In this document: positions 19,542 through 20,161 of the stretch, piece after piece
Position numbering within the stretch: the first letter of the stretch is position 1
How the letters are laid out: every line of letters starts with the position of its first letter
NCBI GenBank assembly: GCA_031400005.1
Contig: JANNPJ010000565.1
Location: 1 to 20,161, forward strand
DNA length: 20,161 nt
DNA from: JANNPJ01 sp031400005
GTDB taxonomy: Bacteria; Actinomycetota; Actinomycetes; Actinomycetales; Kineosporiaceae
Direction of reading: 5' to 3'
Program-made: the position numbers and the translations under genes
Notes under the pieces: model-generated
Told to the model about the DNA's origin: nothing
Database searches by the model: none
Seen by the model: only the letters and a program-made list of their open reading frames with translations

Positions 19542-20161
19542 AGTGCGGTCGCCTCTCGGCTGTTGATGAGTTCGGGCTCCGAGCCGCTGTCCGGGAGGAC
19601 CGCAGGCTCAGCTGGGGCGTTCGGGACCGCAGGCTCCGCGGAGACGTGCGGGACCCGCGCGATGACGCGGAACTGGCCGCCAGGGACCACCCCGGCGGTG
19701 AGCACGCCACCCAGGGACTCGACCCGGGCCCGGATGTCGTCGAGCCCGGTGTGGGCGCCGCCGTCCGCCCCGGACGAGGTGACCCCGTTGTTGACGATGC
19801 TGATGACGATGGCGAGGGACTCGTGCCGGACACCGATGCGGCACCAGGTGGGCTGCCCGTGCTTAAGGGTGTTGGTCACCGCCTCCCGCACGACCGCAGC
19901 TAGGGTCTGGTCGACGACGCGGTCATTGACCACAACGGCGTCGACCTCCGCCCGCACCCCGAGCCGCTCGAACAGCTCGCGGGCACTGGCCAGCTCGTCA
20001 CCGAGACCGATGAGCGTCGGCCCACTGGTCAGCGCCCGGAGTCTGGCCTGACCGTCGATGATCGAGGTCCGGAGCGCGGTGAGTTGGACACGGCAGCGCT
20101 CGATGTCGACGTCGAGCAGCCGCAGGGCGGTCTCGTTGCGCAGCGAAACCGCGACCAGCGT
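19538..20161 (-). CDS. sensor histidine kinase, C-terminal part (leaves window)
   Basis: Partial two-component kinase of the HisKA_3/DesK type. I read the frame on to the window edge: ETALRLLDVDIERCRVQLTA, then LRTSIIDGQARLRALTSGP, leading to VVREAVTNTLKHGQP (the N-box of the ATPase domain) and GAHTGLDDIRARVESLGG (G-box). The phospho-accepting H-box, expected about 60-70 residues before the N-box, and any sensor region lie outside the window. A GTG at 19957 looks like a start but would remove the dimerisation helix, so it is rejected as the real start. After the ATPase domain a Pro/Ala/Glu-rich tail of about 35 residues follows. The stop overlaps the regulator start as GTGA. Confidence 0.9.
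   Translation of the reverse strand, partial: TLVAVSLRNETALRLLDVDIERCRVQLTALRTSIIDGQARLRALTSGPTLIGLGDELASARELFERLGVRAEVDAVVVNDRVVDQTLAAVVREAVTNTLKHGQPTWCRIGVRHESLAIVISIVNNGVTSSGADGGAHTGLDDIRARVESLGGVLTAGVVPGGQFRVIARVPHVSAEPAVPNAPAEPAVLPDSGSEPELINSREATAL

Noticed and set aside
19538..19957. Complete small kinase starting at GTG 19957
   Set aside because: The frame stays open to the window edge with a sequence fitting the helical dimerisation region, so the gene is longer and truncated by the window.
18924..20161. NarX/NarL nitrate-sensing system
   Set aside because: The regulator is of the broad NarL/LuxR class and lies next to narK, but it is convergent with it, the kinase sensor domain is outside the window, and the general look is DesK/DesR-like. 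The nitrate link is proximity only.

Overview
The window comes from a high-GC Actinomycetota chromosome. The main signs are GC-rich coding with GTG starts and GTGA/ATGA stop-start overlaps, an actinobacterial-style mobA-DUF6457-moeA cluster, an assimilatory nasA/nirB/nirD set and lipoproteins of LprG-like appearance. The order within the phylum cannot be fixed from the sequence alone. No rRNA, tRNA, insertion sequence, integrase, phage gene or CRISPR array was found.

Layout: 1-95 is the possible 5' end of a gene leaving the window on the minus strand. 171-1304 (-) is a secreted SGNH/GDSL hydrolase and 1447-2709 (-) is purD. 2923-5832 (+) is a tandem array of three paralogous lipoproteins. Between them lie two decayed copies of the same gene: one is a promoter joined to a C-terminus, the other a C-terminus with a Trp-to-stop change. 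5862-7325 (-) is a class III aminotransferase, divergent from 7439-8530 (+), a FUSC/aromatic-acid-exporter-like membrane protein. 8581-10996 (-) is a tightly overlapped molybdenum cofactor operon, mobA - DUF6457 protein - moeA. 10997-11441 is non-coding and rich in repeats.

11442-16985 (-) is the nitrate assimilation operon: nasA, an unrecognised 115-aa protein, nirB and nirD, joined by overlapping stops and starts. A divergent intergenic region with two inverted repeats separates it from 17178-18560 (+), the nitrate/nitrite transporter narK. 18561-18923 is a second repeat-rich gap containing a perfect 26-bp inverted repeat. 18924-20161 (-) is a NarL/DesR-type response regulator overlapped by a sensor kinase that runs off the window.

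How it fits together: NarK imports nitrate, NasA (a Mo-bisMGD enzyme) reduces it to nitrite, and NirBD reduces nitrite to ammonium. MoeA and MobA make the molybdenum cofactor NasA needs and lie co-directionally downstream, which makes shared physiology likely. The rest (purD, hydrolase, lipoproteins, aminotransferase, exporter) is ordinary chromosomal content with no evident link. I see no clear undescribed defence or mobile system. The most unusual features are the birth-and-death lipoprotein array, the 41-bp duplication that created a 14-codon leader ORF before nirD, the unknown protein inside the nitrate operon, and a palindromic repeat family shared by two intergenic regions.
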